From Engraulis encrasicolus (Eukaryota; Chordata; Actinopteri; Clupeiformes; Engraulidae), in contig NC_085874.1 in assembly GCF_034702125.1 (NCBI RefSeq), forward strand, positions 1,552,501 through 1,616,500: 64,000 nt of DNA. The letters run 5' to 3'. Both the position numbers and the translations under genes were made by a program. This document shows, piece after piece, positions 38,155 through 49,982 of the stretch. Position 1 is the first letter of the stretch. Each line of letters begins with the position of its first letter. Under the pieces are notes generated by a model that saw only the letters and a list, made by a program, of their open reading frames with translations, was not told where the DNA came from and searched no databases.

Positions 38155-38944
38155 CCGTGAGATGTCCTTCTTTTTGAACTTCCCTGTATCTGTCTCTCTG
38201 CCCCCATGTCTGTCCGTCCGTCTCCCTGCCCACGTGTCTGTCTGCCTCCCTGTGTGTGTCTGCCTGCGTCCTCTTTAGCACTCTTTGCCCAACAACAACA
38301 TTTGAGCCTACCATTGTAAAAAAAAAATGGTAAAAAAACCCAGAACAGAAACACGCACAACGCCACACTGACAATGACCACTATGTGATACAGAGGAACT
38401 TTTATCGTTCTGATCTTAACTTTGCGTTGGCCAAGCAGTTTCGGCATACAGTACCTGGACTAAACCAGATCTACTGGCTCTGAGAGTGGCATTTTTAAAT
38501 GGCACCAGACCATGTGTGCGGGTTTCTGTCTGTGTGCCGTGCTGTGTCTGCATGTGTGTGCCCATCCCGAGTTTCTGAGTGTGAGTGTGAGAGTGTGCGT
38601 GTGCGTGTGTGTGCGAGCGTGTGATCATGGTTACAACTGTCGCCTATTCACGCAAGCAATTTGTATGAAGCAGAGGAGCCCTGCCCCTCTAGACGCATCA
38701 GGCGCTACGACAGCTCCGCTTGGCCCTAGATAGACTACGAAAACAATTTGGAGACAGTCAACAACTGACACGTAGTGAATCATGCCGGTCTGTTGCAATC
38801 CTCATACTGAATTACTTGTACTGGCAGGTTCCATAAACAAAACTCCTCATGGCAGAGAGCGAGCGAGAGACAGAAAGAGAGAGAGAGAGATAGAGAGACA
38901 GAATGAGACAAGAGAGAGAGCAAAGGATACACCAAGAGAGCGAG

Positions 38945-38948
<4 letters not shown>

Positions 38949-39019
<71 letters not shown>

Positions 39020-39056
39020 CAGAGACAGAGACAGAGACAGAGACAGAGACAGAGAG
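38949..39056. repeat. (GA)n followed by (CAGAGA)n
   Basis: About 52 bp of GA, then nine CAGAGA hexamers. Confidence 0.95.
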
Positions 39057-39520
39057 GGAGGGAGAGAGCACACCTTGCACCTACCCGCACAGCTCAGAAT
39101 GCATACTCACACAGACACTGACTGGGCGACACTGTGTCCCTGTGGAGGGGAATAATGAAGTGATCTGGCCATACTAGTATCTGCTCTGTAGATGCTTTAA
39201 TAAGAGAGGCTGAGTGAGAGGAGGAGGAGGACTGATGCTGTTTTGAAGTCCACAGGGAGGGGGTCACCATGCTGCTTTATGTGCAGAACTCCTCATTGTA
39301 AAAGGGGGTGAGTGTGTGTGTGTGTGTGAGCATGAGCACTAAGAGCACTGAGCTGCCCCAGGCCCAGCAGAGTGGTGGGAAGTGTGGAATCAGCACTGAG
39401 ACCCTTTAACACTAACATGCGCACACACACGTCCGCACTTGAGACACTGACTGTGTGTGTGTGTGTGTGCGCGCAAGTGTGCGTGCATGCATGCACGAGA
39501 CACAGCCTCTGTGTGTGTAC

Positions 39521-39554
<34 letters not shown>

Positions 39555-39718
39555 CTCTTGCTTTCTCTCACAGAGTCTCTAAGTTGGAGAGCCGGCCACT
39601 GTGGCAAGGAGAGGGAAGGGGTTGGTGGAGCTGAGGGGGTGAGACAGGAAATCAAAAATTCTTCAGCCCCACAGCCTGCAGCTGGCTGCTGATTGGAAGC
39701 AGGCAGGGGGTGCAGTCT

Positions 39719-39990
<272 letters not shown>

Positions 39991-40140
39991 TCCTGAGGCA
40001 CTGAGGATAGCCAAGAGGGAGCGAAAGGGAGGGAGGGGACTAGGAGACTCTGCTACAAACACCCAGTGGTGCTAAAGGACCTCTTCTGCAAACCACACAC
40101 ACACGGCTTCTCTGCCACACACACACACACGGCTTCTCTG

Positions 40141-40250
<110 letters not shown>

Positions 40251-40411
40251 CTTCTCTACCCCTGCCACACGCACGCACACACCCACTCATTGTTTTGGTC
40301 AGTAAATATACAGAAGATATACCCACACAGGCTTGGCAGAGCGTCCGACTGCTGCCCATATATGGCTGTTGGCAGGAGGAGAGAGCTGAAGGTGGGGTCT
40401 CAGCTACGCGT

Positions 40412-40421
40412 GAGAGAGAGA

Positions 40422-40514
<93 letters not shown>

Positions 40515-40515
40515 G
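40412..40515. repeat. (GA)n microsatellite
   Basis: GA run with CAGAGA and GGGAGA breaks. Confidence 0.95.
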
Positions 40516-40848
40516 TTGCGTATATGTGCGAGAGTGAGCTGACAATAAAAGTAGCCTGTAAGAGAGTGAGTGAGTGAGTGAGTGAGTGCAAGAAAGAGAA
40601 AATGTGAGTGCGGTGTGTGTATGCGTGTGAGCGAGGCAGACAGAAAGAGTGAGCGTGTGCGAGTGAGCGAAAGGATGAGTATGCAAGAGACAGAGGATGA
40701 CAATGAAAAATTTGCCAACATCTTAGGCAAGCGACAGCATTCAACAAAATGTGTTGCAGCTTGTCATAGCCTGAGAGAGAATGAGGATGAATTCAGAGAA
40801 TTGCTTTGTGAGCGAGCGCATGTATGCAAATGAATGTGGATGTGAATG

Positions 40849-40995
<147 letters not shown>

Positions 40996-41591
40996 TTGTT
41001 CCTAGTGTTCTTAAATGTCCTATGTTCTTATTCTCTGCAAGTGATGGCATTGCTGATACTATAAACAGACACCGCACACTGCTTTCAGAAGACACCACAC
41101 TGCTTACTGTTGTTTTTGTTGTGAGCGAACCTGATGACGCACTGGCTGAAACGTGTTGTTCGCTCCGAAAAAATAAAGTAACAAAAATAACAGTTAAGCA
41201 GCGTGCGGTGTCTTCTGAAATGTCTTCAACCCAATGGAAGTCCTTCGTGCAGAATTCTGCTGACTGATCAGAAAAAAAATAAAAAAGAATCACCAACAAA
41301 TGCATGTAGGACAGAATTGGGAGGAATTCCTTTGGCGATCAACATACCAAAGGGAGCTGTAAAATTCTGGACACATCTCCCAACAAGTCGCACAGAGAGA
41401 CTGTACTTCAATGCAGCAAAAGACAAATATCTGAACCCTGTGCAGAGTCCCATATGCCATATTCTATTGTGATTAACTAAATCACACATACCACCACACA
41501 TACTAACATCTCTCAGACAAGCTCTCACACTGAATGTCAACTAAATTAAAAAGAGAGTTGGTCTCTTTGTAGAGCACCCAACTCACAGCCA

Positions 41592-41688
41592 GTCACACAC
41601 ACACAGACACACAGACAGACACACACAGACACACAGACAGAGACACACACACACACAGACAGACACACAGACAGACACACACACACAA
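41592..41688. repeat. CA/CAGA microsatellite
   Basis: CACACAGACACACAGACAGA-type mixed array. Confidence 0.93.
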
Positions 41689-42108
41689 TCTGTGACCCAG
41701 TAGCCATGTGGCCATTGACGGGCGGTTGCATCTCATCATGGCGAGCTTTAACATCCCGATACAGACGGCTAAGCAGTCCACTATGATACACGCATACGCA
41801 CACACAGCGTTGAGAGATGAGGTACAGAGCATGCACGCTTGCACATCCTCAGCTACTTAGATGAACAAACACAATCAAGGCCTGGCATCAATGGGATTTT
41901 CTTCTCTGAGCGAATAGGCCTGCTATTACCAGGAAGATAACACTTTCCCCATACGCCTCTGTAGTGCAATATTTTTTTTCCTTCAGCAACTAGAGCACTG
42001 CATGTACTGCAGTGCCATTACATACCTTCTGTGAGGGCCACTGTGAGAGAAGATGTACAACTGGTTCGCACAGCACAAGAAAGAATCACAACATTATTTC
42101 ATCAGCAG

Positions 42109-42388
42109 TAGAGATGCACCGGATCCTGATTTTTAGGATCCTGCCGGATACTGGATCCACTGCTTAAGATCCTGCCGGATCCGGAACCGGATACCGGATC
42201 CTACGAAAGGGTTGAAACACATAGCCTACTCACACACGTGGGTCCTTTTTATCACGTTGGCTCAAACTATTTTGACTTAAAAGCCTCGGCTACCGGATCC
42301 TGGATCCTGGAACCGGATCCGGATAGTCTGAAAAACCCCTATTATCCTGCCGGATCCGGAACCGGATCTTGGATACTGTACATCTCTA
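42109..42388. mobile_element. hAT MITE rich in GGATCCGG words, copy 2
   Basis: TAGAGATG and CATCTCTA ends with a perfect 8-bp duplication ATCAGCAG (42101-42108 and 42389-42396). The 280-bp body matches 28822-29225 in reverse, with an internal deletion. Confidence 0.88.
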
Positions 42389-42589
42389 ATCAGCAGTGCA
42401 GTCCTTTGTGTCACAGCAGCACTGGTATGGATGTGCCTTCACCGGTGAATGGCCACAACAGTGAGAGTGCATGGCTGGCCATGTTGGGAACTCTGTGGCA
42501 TAGTTTGCTGTAAATCAAGTCCTGACAAAGCTGTCCATAACGGCTTCACCACATAGGCTCCAGGCAGAAGGAACGGAACTACACAGACA

Positions 42590-42622
<33 letters not shown>

Positions 42623-42744
42623 TTGGTGACTGTGCTACTGGGTGTGACTGTCTCCAGGCAGAGTGGAAGGGAATCACTGCAGCAATGGCAGCACTGTGGT
42701 GACTACTGGCAGCTCATGGAGTGAAACCCTCCACTAGACTAGAG

Positions 42745-42950
42745 CAGTGTTTCCCAACCTTTTTTGTCTTGTGTACCCCTAAGCCTTTTCGTTGTGCCAT
42801 GAGTACCCATTAAGTCAAGTTCTGTATCGCTTTCTCCATCCCAATGTAACTAAGCTCCATATATTTGTTAAAATTTCATTTTTCCAAGTACCCCCTGCAG
42901 TGTGCTCGCGTACCCCTAGTGGTACACGTACCCCTGGTTGGGAAACACTG
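42745..42950. mobile_element. hAT MITE (CAGTGTTTCCCAACC ends)
   Basis: Perfect 15-bp inverted ends CAGTGTTTCCCAACC / GGTTGGGAAACACTG, and a perfect 8-bp duplication GACTAGAG (42737-42744 and 42951-42958). Confidence 0.9.
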
Positions 42951-43032
42951 GACTAGAGTACGCCAAGCAACAGCAAGCAAGGTTTATTACTCAGTTACAC
43001 TCACTCTTCCTCACTCTGTACAGCACATCTCT

Positions 43033-43035
<3 letters not shown>

Positions 43036-43108
<73 letters not shown>

Positions 43109-43180
43109 ATGCGTACAGTGTGTACGCGTACGCGCGTGTGTGTGCGTGCGTGCGTGCGTGAGTGTATGTACGCGCCCGTG
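43036..43180. repeat. (GT)n and minisatellite unit left of the 7.2 kb element
   Basis: About 70 bp of GT, then GCATGCGTACAGTGTGTACG, GCGTACGCGCGTG and GTATGTACGCGCCCGTG, the same series as 54399-54460. Confidence 0.9.
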
Positions 43181-43550
43181 TATGGAGCTATTTTAAGTTC
43201 TTAAGTCTTACAGCTCCACAAAACGCATTTCAAATGTGTAAGCTGCACCTTGTACTTGCAGGGTTATTTTCACATCTGTACATTTGTTTTGTAACTGTGT
43301 GGGGTTTTTTTGCACATGTGTGTGGGGGAAAACGTATGTGTAAAATATTAAAATGTATGTGTAGAAATGTTTTGAAGTTGTGGCAAGAGAAGTGCGTACG
43401 GCTTGTGCCATGCTTTACCAACTTCTTCCTGTTCGGAGCTGCGAGCACACGGCTGTGAAACTTTTTTCACAGATGTACGAATTTTGAGCCGGTTTTCACG
43501 TGGGGGTGGGGTCACAGGGTGAGAGCCAATCAAAACATCGCTTATTGCCA
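43181..43550 (+). repeat. Left ~370-bp inverted repeat
   Basis: This repeat matches the complement of 49983-50350 almost base for base up to about 43550, where the two copies diverge after the shared TGCCAA. It contains GTTTTCACGTGGGGGTGGGG and a CAAT-type GAGAGCCAATC box near its inner edge, which could be promoter material. That last point is inference. Confidence 0.85.
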
Positions 43551-44797
43551 AGCCATCGATTTCAATGGGGTGCGTTTACATCCCAGTGCAGTAGGTGGCG
43601 ATAATGAATATTCACCTCTAAACATCACTTGCAACGCGCCAAATGAATACAGACTACCGGCACGTTAAGTTTATATAGGCAGCGAAATATTTTACATCTG
43701 TAAGTTAATACAGTAGACTATTTTACATCTATAATATATCTATAGCCTACTATTTCCACGATCTGCTTACCTTGATCCCCACAGATACCACGCAAAATAC
43801 CATGCACTCATTGACTGAATATTGTGACACTATCTATGACAGACGCAAGTGACCAACAAATTGCATTACATTAACTAGCTTTTCGTTTTTACCTGGTAAC
43901 AATTATATAATAATTATATTCTCTGTAACATAACAACGTTAAAATGCAACTAAGTAGAAGCGTGCAGTATTGGCAGGCAGTAGCCTATTTAAACAGTCTC
44001 AGCCATGCAACTGAGAAGAGGATGAATATGCTACAAAGATTATAAAAGAACCCCCCCATGTATAAGAGCCAAATAAAAGGGACACCAGTGTTTTATTTCA
44101 CCTTTATTTTGGAATTCCCAGATGCCATTTTAAATAATCTGAAATAACTTAGGCCTACAGTATAAAGTAATGTGCCATTTATATAACAAAAACACTGCAT
44201 ACCCCTAGACACGATGCATACTTGAATAAAAATAACATTTTGTTAAACAGGTGCATGAGTAAGGGACAGCTCTTCCACATACCCATGTCATTGTAATGGG
44301 GACAAACGTTTGTTTACATTTCAAAAAAACATCTTCATTTATTCCCAATAACATTCAAAAGGTTATGCAACATCAGCAGACAACTAGCAAACAGACAGTG
44401 ATACCTTTTGGGATAGTATTTGGATTAGACCTATGTTAAGAAGGTTTTTAATGCAATCAAAGTCTGCCCCTATTAGAATAGCTCAAATCTCAGAAAGAGC
44501 TGAGTCAAAAAAATGCCAGCATCACCGGGTACTGACAAGTCAAGGGTAGCATGAGGTATACAACAGCATATTGAAATTGGCAGAAGCTATCTTTTAAGAG
44601 GCAAATGGTTGAGTAATCCAGTGCCACTTTGATGTTATGGGCATTCTAATTTGCCAGAAATCACCAGACATAACCCTCCATTCATTTTCATTTTTTTCTT
44701 TTTTCTGGTGAGTTAGAATGTCCGTACCACCAAAGCACCAAAACGTGGTATGGAAATCTATAGGACATAATGAAGAGGGAAGTGTGGGTGACCAGAT

Positions 44798-44821
44798 AAA
44801 AAAAAAAAAAAAAAAAAAAAA
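44798..44821. repeat. Poly-A run of about 24
   Basis: Homopolymer inside the 7.2 kb segment. It may mark the end of a retroposed copy, but no body was recognised. Confidence 0.9.
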
Positions 44822-45444
44822 CAGCTGGCACCAAAGCATATCTGGACTTCTATATCCCTCATGCAATGCCACTGCCCATTGACTTCAATGGTGCGACACC
44901 TTCCATTCTGACACACACAGAGACACACTGCCATACAAAGCAAGAAAGAGTGTGGGGAGATATAATCACAAATAGTAGCTACATTTCTGTCCTGATGCAT
45001 CTGCCAGATGGCAATCTAGCAAAGAACTTGTGCCGAGGGTGCAGTAACACATGGAGAACCATGATGTGATGTAGTATGTGATGGTTTATTAGCAGTTTTG
45101 TGGTTGTAGTGTCTTCTAGAGGGTTCACAAGAAGTGCAGATTTTGCAGAGGTGTTGGTGGCCCATGACTGGTCCTGGATGGTGCACCACCTTCACCGACT
45201 CTCCTCCCCTGATGCTGATGAGTTGGACATGCTGGAAAGGTCATCTAAAGTTTGGCAAAGAGAGAAGATTAGAGGAGTGTGTGTGTGTGTGTGTGTGTGT
45301 TATTAACCCATTTTAGCCTGATGCTGCATACACGATGCATTGTCCAAGGCGCCTGAAGTGACATGGGTGCATTCCAATATGCAGACTGTCCATTCTCATG
45401 CAAGATGATGGTCTTGGCTTTTAAATGCAACTAATTTCACATTT

Positions 45445-45690
45445 TTATGTGCCTCAGAGGCTGAGCAAGTTAGGTTTTTACCGCCCCCAAAGGTTGCTGG
45501 TTCATCTCCCAGCCCGCCAGGTTGGTGGGGGGAGTAATTAACCAGTGCTCTCTCCTCCATCCTCCATGACTGAGGTACCCCACGCATGGTACCTTCCCGC
45601 CACACTGCAACATACTGCTCCCTTGGGATGCCAATGTAGGCTGCACCCTTGCACAGGTGAGGCATAAAATGCAATTTTGTTGTGTGCAGT
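45445..45690 (+). repeat. tRNA-derived SINE, tandem copy 1
   Basis: A box-B-like GGTTGCTGGTTCATCTCCC and GCCAGGTTGGTGGGGGGAG are followed by CATGACTGAGGTACCCC and GTGAGGCATAAAATGCAATT. The head is degraded. Confidence 0.7.
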
Positions 45691-45705
45691 GTATACTTCT
45701 ATGGG

Positions 45706-46040
45706 CAGTCATGGGTGAGCGGTTAGGGCGTCAGACTTGCATCCCAGAGGTTGCCGGTTCGACTCCCGACCCGCCAGGTTGGTGGGGGGAGTACTCAACC
45801 AGTGCTCTTCCCCATCCTCCTCCATGACTGAGGTACCCTGAGCATGGTACCGTCCCACCGCACTGCTCCCCATGGGGCGCCACTGAGGGCTGCCCCCTTG
45901 CACGGGTGAGGCATAAATGCAATTTCGCAGTGTGCAGTGTTCACTTGTGTGCGGTGGAGTGCTGTGTCACAATGACAATGGGAGTTGGAGTTTCCCAATG
46001 GGCTTTCACTTTTTTCACTACTTGTGTGCTGTGTCACAAT
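45706..46040 (+). repeat. tRNA-derived SINE, tandem copy 2
   Basis: The better copy: GGTGAGCGGTTAGGGCGTCA (box A), GGTTCGACTCCCGACC (box B), the same body as the copy at 45445, then GTGTCACAATGACAATGGGA near the end. It ends about 20 bp from the stop codon of the unrecognised gene. Confidence 0.78.
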
Positions 46041-46059
46041 GGCAAAGGTGGGCTTTCAC

Positions 46060-49000
46060 TTATATACACCTAGAGATTTTTTCCCCTGAGTCCAATGTTT
46101 TTAAACAGTTGAAACATGAACATTTCCAGTCAATATTTACAATGGAATAGTAGACCTCTGTGTCATATTCCCAAGGAATGGTAGCATCGCATCTGCTGTG
46201 CTGTGCTGAGTCAAAGTAATTCATAAGCCTACTGGTTGTGTTTTCCCTGCCCATTCACAACTTTGATGGCCTGCAATTTATTCAGATGTGTTCTACAACT
46301 TTTTGATGAAACTTCCATTTTACATTTGATACCACAAACTAGGCTTACTTGTTGTGCTGTGTGGATTTTTGTTGAGCAGGGATCTCACTTACCAATTAGC
46401 ATGTTTTCCTCTTGTTACCAGCATCAGTCTGAACCTGACTGGACACCTGTGCACTTCACCATATGTGAACTCTGAGGGCAAGTGTAGAAGCCTGGCAAAT
46501 AAAGACAGGAATAAGTCGGTCTCAGTATCACTGTGCAACTACATTCACAATGTAATATGTTGGTTTAGTTGAATTCTGTCCATCACAATTTAATATTATG
46601 GTTTACATTTAGGCATACAACTTTCACAATGCCATATTAGTTACATTTAGCTAGCTAGTGTCCTATTTGGTAAGGACATGTACAAGTGATGTAGGCTGTA
46701 CAGCAGGGGTGGGCAACTTTCATTATAAGGTGGGCCAACATTTTTAATTACCACAATCAGTGGGCCACATCACCACGCACTTGAGAGAATTTACAAAAGG
46801 ATACTTCACTTTTTCTTTATTTTTACATGAATGCTTACACTATTGATTTATTAAAACTGTTCTTTTTCTTTTTTTAAAAGTGAGAAGTTGGGCTGCATGT
46901 GGTGCCCGAGCCTCCAGTTGCCCATCCCTGCTGTACAGTTTCCTAACAGAAAGGCTCTCATAGTATTTCAAATAATGGTCTATATAAAAACTGGTTATAA
47001 TAGGTACAGTGCAGCATAAACAGGGTTGAGGGGGTGGTTTCTTTTATTTCGTTGTACCTACCGAGTAGTTTAGCCAATGTCTGTGTGACACGTTCATGCT
47101 GCCACCTCCACAGCATCCTCTTCACAACCGCAGGGGCAAAACACCTGAAAACATAATAATGTAATCCTTTTTCAGTCCAAGATATAGACTAGAAAATGAG
47201 TGACAGCATCACAATCAGGTATGCAAGTGTAGTGGACCCCCCATTTTCGGCTTTTTGTTATTCCCTTATTCTCACTCCCTGTCTTTTTGTTGTCCTGTCA
47301 GAAGTTGTCTTTTAGTTTAATCATGCTGTTGCACGTTTTCGCCAATAGATGGCATTATAGGACCAGCAATGAGTGCAGAGACCCTCTCTGGTGCAGTAGC
47401 CAGTGACTTCGGTCACATAAAGAACGAAACGTGGAAGTGACAGGCTTTGTTATGATACAGAAGTAGGCCAGTGACAATGGCCTCAAAATTTGGAGACACC
47501 CCAACCGGAGGTAGAACAAAACCCAAGAGAAGTCACATTTTGGGTGCTTTTTTTGTTTGGAGGTGCATATGAAAATGTGTAAAATGTTTAGGCTTAGCAT
47601 TAAAATCACTTTGGCCAAGAATCATTTTCATGTATGGGACACCCTAGAGATGAGGAAAAACATTATTGGGTTTTGTTCTACCTCCGGTTGGGGTATCTCG
47701 AAAACGAAGGCCTTTTTGGGCCCATTGTCACTAGCCTAAAGGCAGCGGTGTCAGCTGTACAGTTATGCTGAGGAAAATGTAAATAAACAACGAACTCAGC
47801 AAAACTCTACACACTTGAGGACCTTATTCATTAAGTGTGCAACATAAGCATTCACGCAATAATGCCACCAGGTCACATTTAAGATTTAATTAGGAGTATG
47901 TTGTTATGGATCTTATGAAGTGATAGACTTACCATTTCTTGTTATGGCATATCTGGCCTATTCCCAAGAGAAGGCTGATGTCCCTGTCTGTTGATCTGAT
48001 TTTGACGTCGGCAAGATGCTTCGTGCTGTCTGGGTTTCAAACCTAGTGGTGAAATGACAAGGGATTTTATGTAAACAAAATGCTTATTTCAGTAAGTGTA
48101 CATACAGTAAACAGATCTAAGAAGTTCCCAGAGCACCCTACGATAGCTGGCATGGTTGGCACAAAGACCCAAAGAGCAAAATTGTCCCAAGATTGTCTTC
48201 CAAACAATTCCACTCCAAACATTTTCCTTCTGAAATAAACAATGTCCATATCCAAACCTCAGTAGGCAGCTATCTCGTCAGGTCGGCCTTACCATAGACA
48301 CATCTGTGGCCCGTAAATTTACAATCTCAAACGTCATCACCATATAAGCCATGGCACAACACAAGCGTTTATTTTTATAATAAACAAGATATCTCGGCAC
48401 GTTTGCGCTAGTTATCTGAACACTGATTGTTAACGAATGCCCGAAATAGTGTAGAGCTAGCTGCCATTTATGTTATGCTAGCTAGGGTCAAGTCATCTCA
48501 TCCAAACTAGCCACAGTAAGGGGGAAATTCTTGGGTTGCAGCTGACGTCATAGTGCTGCCCCCTGGTGGTGATCTACCGCTGCTGGTGGACAACCTGGGC
48601 TTGGAGCCATTGAAACCCATTCAAAACTTCATTTTTTCGATCTGACACAGAATATTTTTAATTATACCTAAAGACACACATGGGACTTGTTTAAAAGCTG
48701 AGAACCTCAGCTTTCCATAACTGAAAGCGGTATTTTCCTAGCATCTACCAATCCGAAGGTAGCCCACTTTAAGTGCGGAATTACTTTTCTAAAGATAGCG
48801 TTTTGTTTCCTTGGAAACGGACGCGGTTTATGTGTTACGCATACGCTATTTGACTCGGTTTTGCACTATTAATGATGGATTTCTAATCTTGACATGTTAA
48901 TGGACAATCTGTGCGAATTTCATAATGTGTTTTTATGTGATATGGGAGTAAATGTGTTTACATCCCGTCTGGGATTTGTTAAACTAGCTGGCCCGCTAGT

Positions 49001-49868
49001 TAGCTAGCAAGTGCTAGGTCTCTACACTACATCATGTCAAAAGTGGAAAGATTTGCCGACACTCAAGGCTGTGGATATAATGAACTGGTTCTGTGAATGT
49101 TCTCAGAATGTTTTGCTCTGACAAATTGCTGATATTATAGCATTACATCCAAATCCTGGTGTTTCTTTGTTTATGCTTGGGCCATTGAGACAGATCGATT
49201 CTAATATCTATTACTTACTTGCTAGCTAACTAGCGAACTAGCTAACAAATCCCAGACGGGCGTACTGTTAACACATTTTACTCCCATGTTACATAAAAAC
49301 GCATTTTGAAACTCGCACAGATTGTCCATTAGAATGTCAAGATTAGAAATTCATCCATAATAATGCAAAACCGAGTCAAATAGCGTATGCGTAACACATA
49401 AACCGCGTCCGTTTCCAAGGAAACAAAATGCTATCTTTAGAAAAGTAATTCCGCACTTAAAGTAGGCTACCTTCGGATTGGTAGATGCTAGGAAAATACA
49501 GTTTTCAGGTATGGAAAGCTGAGGTTCTCAGCTTTTAAACAAGACCCATTGTGTGTCTTAAGGTCTAATTAAAAATATTCTGTCGAACATCGAACAAAAT
49601 GTACTTTTGAATGGGTTTCAATGGCTCCAAGCCAGGGTTGTCCACCATTTCAAATTCGCGCGCTCCAGTGAAGGGGCATTCTGACGTAACTGCAACCCAA
49701 GAATTACGCTTCAAATGAACGGGAATGACTCAAAACTTTAGAAATATATTGTTAGAATGTACCGTATACAAGGTTAGTCTATGAGGTTAAATAGTTTTCT
49801 TACATATATATTTTTATATCCCAGTTACGTACCATATCTTCTGCATGAATCGAGGCCTCCTGTTTCAT
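46060..49868 (-). CDS. Unrecognised seven-exon gene inside the 7.2 kb inverted-repeat element
   Basis: On the minus strand I can join exons 49868-49833, 48415-48293, 48229-48106, 48029-47933, 47144-47062, 46471-46393 and 46246-46060 (stop TAA). They give about 242 codons from ATG with every junction in phase (0, 0, 1, 0, 1 and 0 bases modulo the split codons W, E and W). Donors are GTACGT, GTAAGG, GTATGT, GTAAGT, GTAGGT and GTAAGT. Acceptors before exons 3, 5 and 6 are strong (TTTATTTCAG, ATGTTTTCAG, TTGCCCTCAG). Those before exons 2, 4 and 7 are weaker. Readable peptide pieces include HLADVKIRSTDRDISLLLGI, KRMLWRWQHERVTQTLAKLL and RCDATIPWEYDTEVYYSIVN. I recognise no family. The start lies about 115 bp inside the right inverted repeat and reads inward, as transposon genes often do. 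A hAT MITE, a palindromic MITE and a foldback element all fall in its introns. The 3' end is uncertain: an earlier acceptor at 46266-46268 would give a shorter end (WPSKL), and more exons may follow. It could instead be a host gene. Confidence 0.45.
46704..46930. mobile_element. hAT MITE (CAGGGGTGGGCAACT end)
   Basis: Ends CAGGGGTGGGCAACT and AGTTGCCCATCCCTG, with a perfect 8-bp duplication CTGTACAG (46696-46703 and 46931-46938). It lies between exons 5 and 6 of the unrecognised seven-exon gene. Confidence 0.9.
47464..47738. mobile_element. Palindromic MITE with CCAACCGGAGGTAGAACAAA arms
   Basis: Left TAGGCCAGTGACAATGG...CCCCAACCGGAGGTAG is mirrored by CTACCTCCGGTTGGGG...CCATTGTCACTAGCCTA. 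It lies between exons 4 and 5 of the unrecognised seven-exon gene. Confidence 0.82.
48526..49705. mobile_element. Foldback element with ~490-bp arms
   Basis: Arms at 48526-49012 and 49217-49705 are inverted copies (ends AATTCTTGGGTTGCAG and its complement; inner parts GTCTGGGATTTGTTA and complement) around a 204-bp spacer. The arms differ by scattered substitutions and small indels, so they are older than the 370-bp repeats. The element lies in intron 1 of the seven-exon reading frame. No coding capacity was seen. A target duplication is not clear. Confidence 0.8.
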
Positions 49869-49982
49869 TGGCACGAATGAATGAAAAATCCTGTCAGGGA
49901 GCGGAGCAGTTAACCGCAGGCAGAAGCGACAGATAAGGCGCCGACAGTTTCCATCGAAGTCCTCGCGAAACACTGATTGGTT

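Noticed and set aside
43162..43458. 98-100 codon frames in the 370-bp repeats (43162-43458 and 50074-50376)
   Set aside because: Both inverted repeats give the same frame because they are copies of each other. The composition is that of the terminal repeat. It extends into the flanking minisatellite, so it is not a convincing protein.
44866..45306. Possible exon (plus-strand VLVAHDWSWMVHHLHR frame, or a minus-strand DDLSSMSNSSASGEESR ending) in the 7.2 kb element
   Set aside because: Either strand could be coding, but I found no phase-compatible join to the seven-exon frame. Left uncalled rather than forced.
48067..48255. 62-codon minus-strand frame over exon 3 of the new gene in another phase
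   Set aside because: This frame does not join the neighbouring exons in phase. The frame starting AAG GAA AAT does, so it was preferred, though both are open.
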